Positions 61,834 through 64,000 of a DNA stretch of 64,000 nucleotides are shown one piece after another. The DNA lies in assembly GCF_009766105.1 (NCBI RefSeq), contig NZ_LMUH01000001.1:249187-313186 (forward strand). The letters run 5' to 3'. A program made the position numbers and the translations under genes. The notes beneath the pieces were generated by a model. It saw nothing but the letters and a program-made list of their open reading frames with translations, was not told the DNA's origin and made no database searches. Numbering within the stretch: position 1 is the first letter of the stretch; every line of letters starts with the position of its first letter. The stretch comes from Granulicella sp. S156 (lineage in GTDB: Bacteria; Acidobacteriota; Terriglobia; Terriglobales; Acidobacteriaceae).

Positions 61834-64000
61834 ATGCCTCATACCTACGTAAGTACGCCAGGCAATGGCGTTAACAAAGTTCAGCTTCCGTTCTGGCCAC
61901 GTTTTCTGTACACCCTTGTGTGTCTTATTCATGTGGGAATCTTCGGTTCGGCAGCGCTGTTGGCGCAGACAGGTGGTGAAGGCGGTATACAGGGCACGGT
62001 CATCGACCCAACCGGTGCCGCGGTCCCGGGAGCAGTTATTACCGCGACCAACGTGGCAACAGGTGTCGCCACAACGCGTGTGGCCTCCAGCGACGGCCTC
62101 TATACGATCTCGCCCATCCTCCCCGGCGTCTATGCGGTGTCTGCCAAGGCGCAGGGCTTCAAAGAGGTGACTCAGAAAAACCTCTCGGTCGACGCCCTCA
62201 AACTGACCGGTTTGAACATCACCCTGGCCGTCGGATCAGAGTCCACGGAGGTCACAGTGACCGATGCTCCACCGGCTCTGGAGACCACGAACGCGGTTCT
62301 TGGCGCGGTGATGGAGAACAAGACCTATGCCAACCTTCCTCTCCAAATGGGTGGGCAACAGCGTGATCCGACAGCCTTCGCCGTTCTGGTGCCCGGCGTG
62401 CAAAGTGGCTCTCGCGCTCCCATCATCGGTGGCACTGGGAATTATCTCGCCGCAGTGTATGTCGATGGCATTCCGGTAACGACGATCAACCAGCAGGGCG
62501 ACAACCGGGTTGTTTCGAATGCGCTCCCTGTGGAATCCATCGACCAGTTCCAGGTGGTAACCAGCACACCCGATGCGGAGTACCAGGGTGCTGGCATTAT
62601 CAACTTCACGCTGAAGTCCGGAACTAGCCAATATCACGGTTCGTTCAATACCTATGTTCGCGCGCGCATGTTCGACACCTGGGGTTTTGCGTCTAAAGAT
62701 GCAACGGCCGTCAATGCTGCAGGCCAGACGATTCAATCACCCAAGCCCGATGAACATCAGTCGGAGCTTGTCGCCGCAGGCGGCGGTCCTATTCCGTTCA
62801 TGAAGAAGCACGGCTTCTTTTATCTGACCTACGACAAATACCACGGCCGTAGCGGCATCAACCCTAACTTCGTAACCATACCCACGGCGCTTATGCGGCA
62901 GGGCAACTTCAGCCAGTTGACGGTGCCCATCTACGATCCGACCACAGATGCAGCATGCTCGGCCTTAGGCAGCGGAACAGTTTGCCGTACGAAGTTCGCC
63001 AACAACATTATTCCTACGGCGTATCAGTCGCCGATGGCCCTCCAGATGCAGAGCTACCTGCCGACTAACTACGCCAATACCAACACCGTAAACAACTACT
63101 TCGGTGGCGTGCCCAGCGGTTATGACAACTGGGAGATCGCCGGCCGGGCCGACTTTGATCTCACCCCCAGACAGCGGCTTTCGTACGTGATGGCGTATGG
63201 CGTCCGCAAGAACGTGCCCTTCACCGTTGGATCGAATGCAGTGCCTACCGTAGCCGGTGTCGTGCTTCCGCTGCCCTACACGGCAGGCGGTTACGCGACC
63301 ATTACGCCCGTTGTGACGGACATCGAACACGCATGGCAGATCTCCAACAGCATGACCAACCAGTTGAAGTTTGCCTTCAATCGCTTTGGCCAGCCCATCA
63401 CCAATCTGACGGACGGGGTTTCACCCTACCGTGCTGCCGCGGACATCGGTATCACTGGCCTTCCTGACGGCCAGGCATCTACGGAATTTCCGGAGATCAG
63501 CTTCGCGACGACCACTGCGAATGCAGCACAGCTCGCAACCTGGACATCGAACGGAGCCAGCGGAGCAACACAGACGACGATCCCCAACACGTTCACGCTG
63601 CTGGACAACTTTATGATCACCAAGGGCAAGCACAGCCTTACGCTGGGCTTCACGACGCAGTGGCTTGAAGATAACGTCGCCGCGCAACTGGGGCCTTCCA
63701 GCGTCTACCAGCTTGGGTTCTCAGCGAACTCAACCGCCGCGATCGTATCTGGCACCGTATCTCCAAACGCTGGAACAAGCGCGAACAGCCCAGGACCAAG
63801 CGGATTCTCTTATGCCAGTTACCTGCTAGGCGCGGCGAGTCAATCCAATATCGGCCTGCAGGCCGTATCGGAGACCGGTGGCCGCTACCATGACACCTCT
63901 CCTTATGTCGCAGATGTCTGGAAGGTGACACCCAATCTGACACTGAACATCGGTCTGCGTTGGGACTACTTTCCACCCTTCCACGAAGTTCAGGACCGAT
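61834..64000 (+). CDS. TonB-dependent outer-membrane receptor, Oar-type, N-terminal part
   Basis: Open to the window edge; 722 residues are visible. GGAGAA stands four bases before the ATG. The signal peptide is followed by a carboxypeptidase-regulatory-like domain (GGIQGTVIDPTGAAVPGAVI, then GLYTISPILPGVYAVSAKAQGF), a plug with YVDGIPVTTINQQGD and the start of the barrel (FTLKSGTSQYHGSFN, FFYLTYDKYHGRSG, LNIGLRWDYFPP). It is the same architecture as the receptors at 10.8 and 20.4 kb. The rest lies beyond base 64000. Substrate unknown. Confidence 0.9.
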   Translation, partial: MPHTYVSTPGNGVNKVQLPFWPRFLYTLVCLIHVGIFGSAALLAQTGGEGGIQGTVIDPTGAAVPGAVITATNVATGVATTRVASSDGLYTISPILPGVYAVSAKAQGFKEVTQKNLSVDALKLTGLNITLAVGSESTEVTVTDAPPALETTNAVLGAVMENKTYANLPLQMGGQQRDPTAFAVLVPGVQSGSRAPIIGGTGNYLAAVYVDGIPVTTINQQGDNRVVSNALPVESIDQFQVVTSTPDAEYQGAGIINFTLKSGTSQYHGSFNTYVRARMFDTWGFASKDATAVNAAGQTIQSPKPDEHQSELVAAGGGPIPFMKKHGFFYLTYDKYHGRSGINPNFVTIPTALMRQGNFSQLTVPIYDPTTDAACSALGSGTVCRTKFANNIIPTAYQSPMALQMQSYLPTNYANTNTVNNYFGGVPSGYDNWEIAGRADFDLTPRQRLSYVMAYGVRKNVPFTVGSNAVPTVAGVVLPLPYTAGGYATITPVVTDIEHAWQISNSMTNQLKFAFNRFGQPITNLTDGVSPYRAAADIGITGLPDGQASTEFPEISFATTTANAAQLATWTSNGASGATQTTIPNTFTLLDNFMITKGKHSLTLGFTTQWLEDNVAAQLGPSSVYQLGFSANSTAAIVSGTVSPNAGTSANSPGPSGFSYASYLLGAASQSNIGLQAVSETGGRYHDTSPYVADVWKVTPNLTLNIGLRWDYFPPFHEVQDR

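Overview
The window looks like a chromosomal segment of an acidobacterium of the class Terriglobia (Granulicella/Terriglobus/Edaphobacter type). This is inferred from four large TonB-dependent receptors with an N-terminal carboxypeptidase-regulatory-like (Oar-type) domain, many secreted glycoside hydrolases, moderately high GC, and intergenic repeats of the GTCATCCTGA...GAAGGACC kind. No rRNA, CRISPR array, insertion sequence or phage gene was seen. One tRNA (Asn, GTT) is present.

Region by region: 1-4.3 kb (minus strand) holds malic enzyme, class II fumarase and the N-terminal part of a quinone-dependent pyruvate dehydrogenase, which read as a route fumarate > malate > pyruvate > acetate. 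A ThrE-type amino acid exporter follows at 4.7 kb. From 23.9 down to 6.4 kb there is a run of nine minus-strand genes that looks like an arabinose/arabinan utilisation locus: TonB receptor, cutC, DeoR-type regulator, MGH1-like glycoside hydrolase with a C-terminal discoidin-like region, araA, second TonB receptor, GH51 arabinofuranosidase, a secreted alkaline-phosphatase-fold protein and a protein of unknown function. Two 22-bp LacI-type palindromes stand in front of araA and the second receptor. 

24.4-36 kb is mixed housekeeping: tRNA-Asn, a CMD-domain remnant, a CAP-domain protein, a GDP-mannose 3,5-epimerase-like and WecG/TagA pair, a dipeptide-type ABC permease pair placed convergently, a CorC/HlyC-type membrane protein, thioredoxin, two secreted proteins of unknown function, and overlapping thrC-thrB. 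36-42 kb carries modABC, murB, a bacilliredoxin-like gene, proC and ctaA, and is the part richest in long hairpin-forming repeats.

42.2-50.7 kb is a six-gene minus-strand operon for reductive pyrimidine degradation: M20 carbamoylase, PreT, PreA, dihydropyrimidinase, NCS1 permease and a class III aminotransferase. Next to it lies the most intriguing group (50.8-54.9 kb): a one-domain Mop/TOBE protein fused to an excisionase-type helix-turn-helix, divergent from a siderophore-type TonB receptor, which converges on a ModA/WtpA-like periplasmic binding protein. This could be an outer-membrane uptake route for molybdate or tungstate, perhaps in chelated form, linked to the modABC operon 13 kb away. 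The window ends with a CheB-CheR-PAS-histidine kinase hybrid, a secreted GH13 alpha-glucosidase, a DUF4386-like membrane protein and a fourth TonB receptor cut by the window edge.
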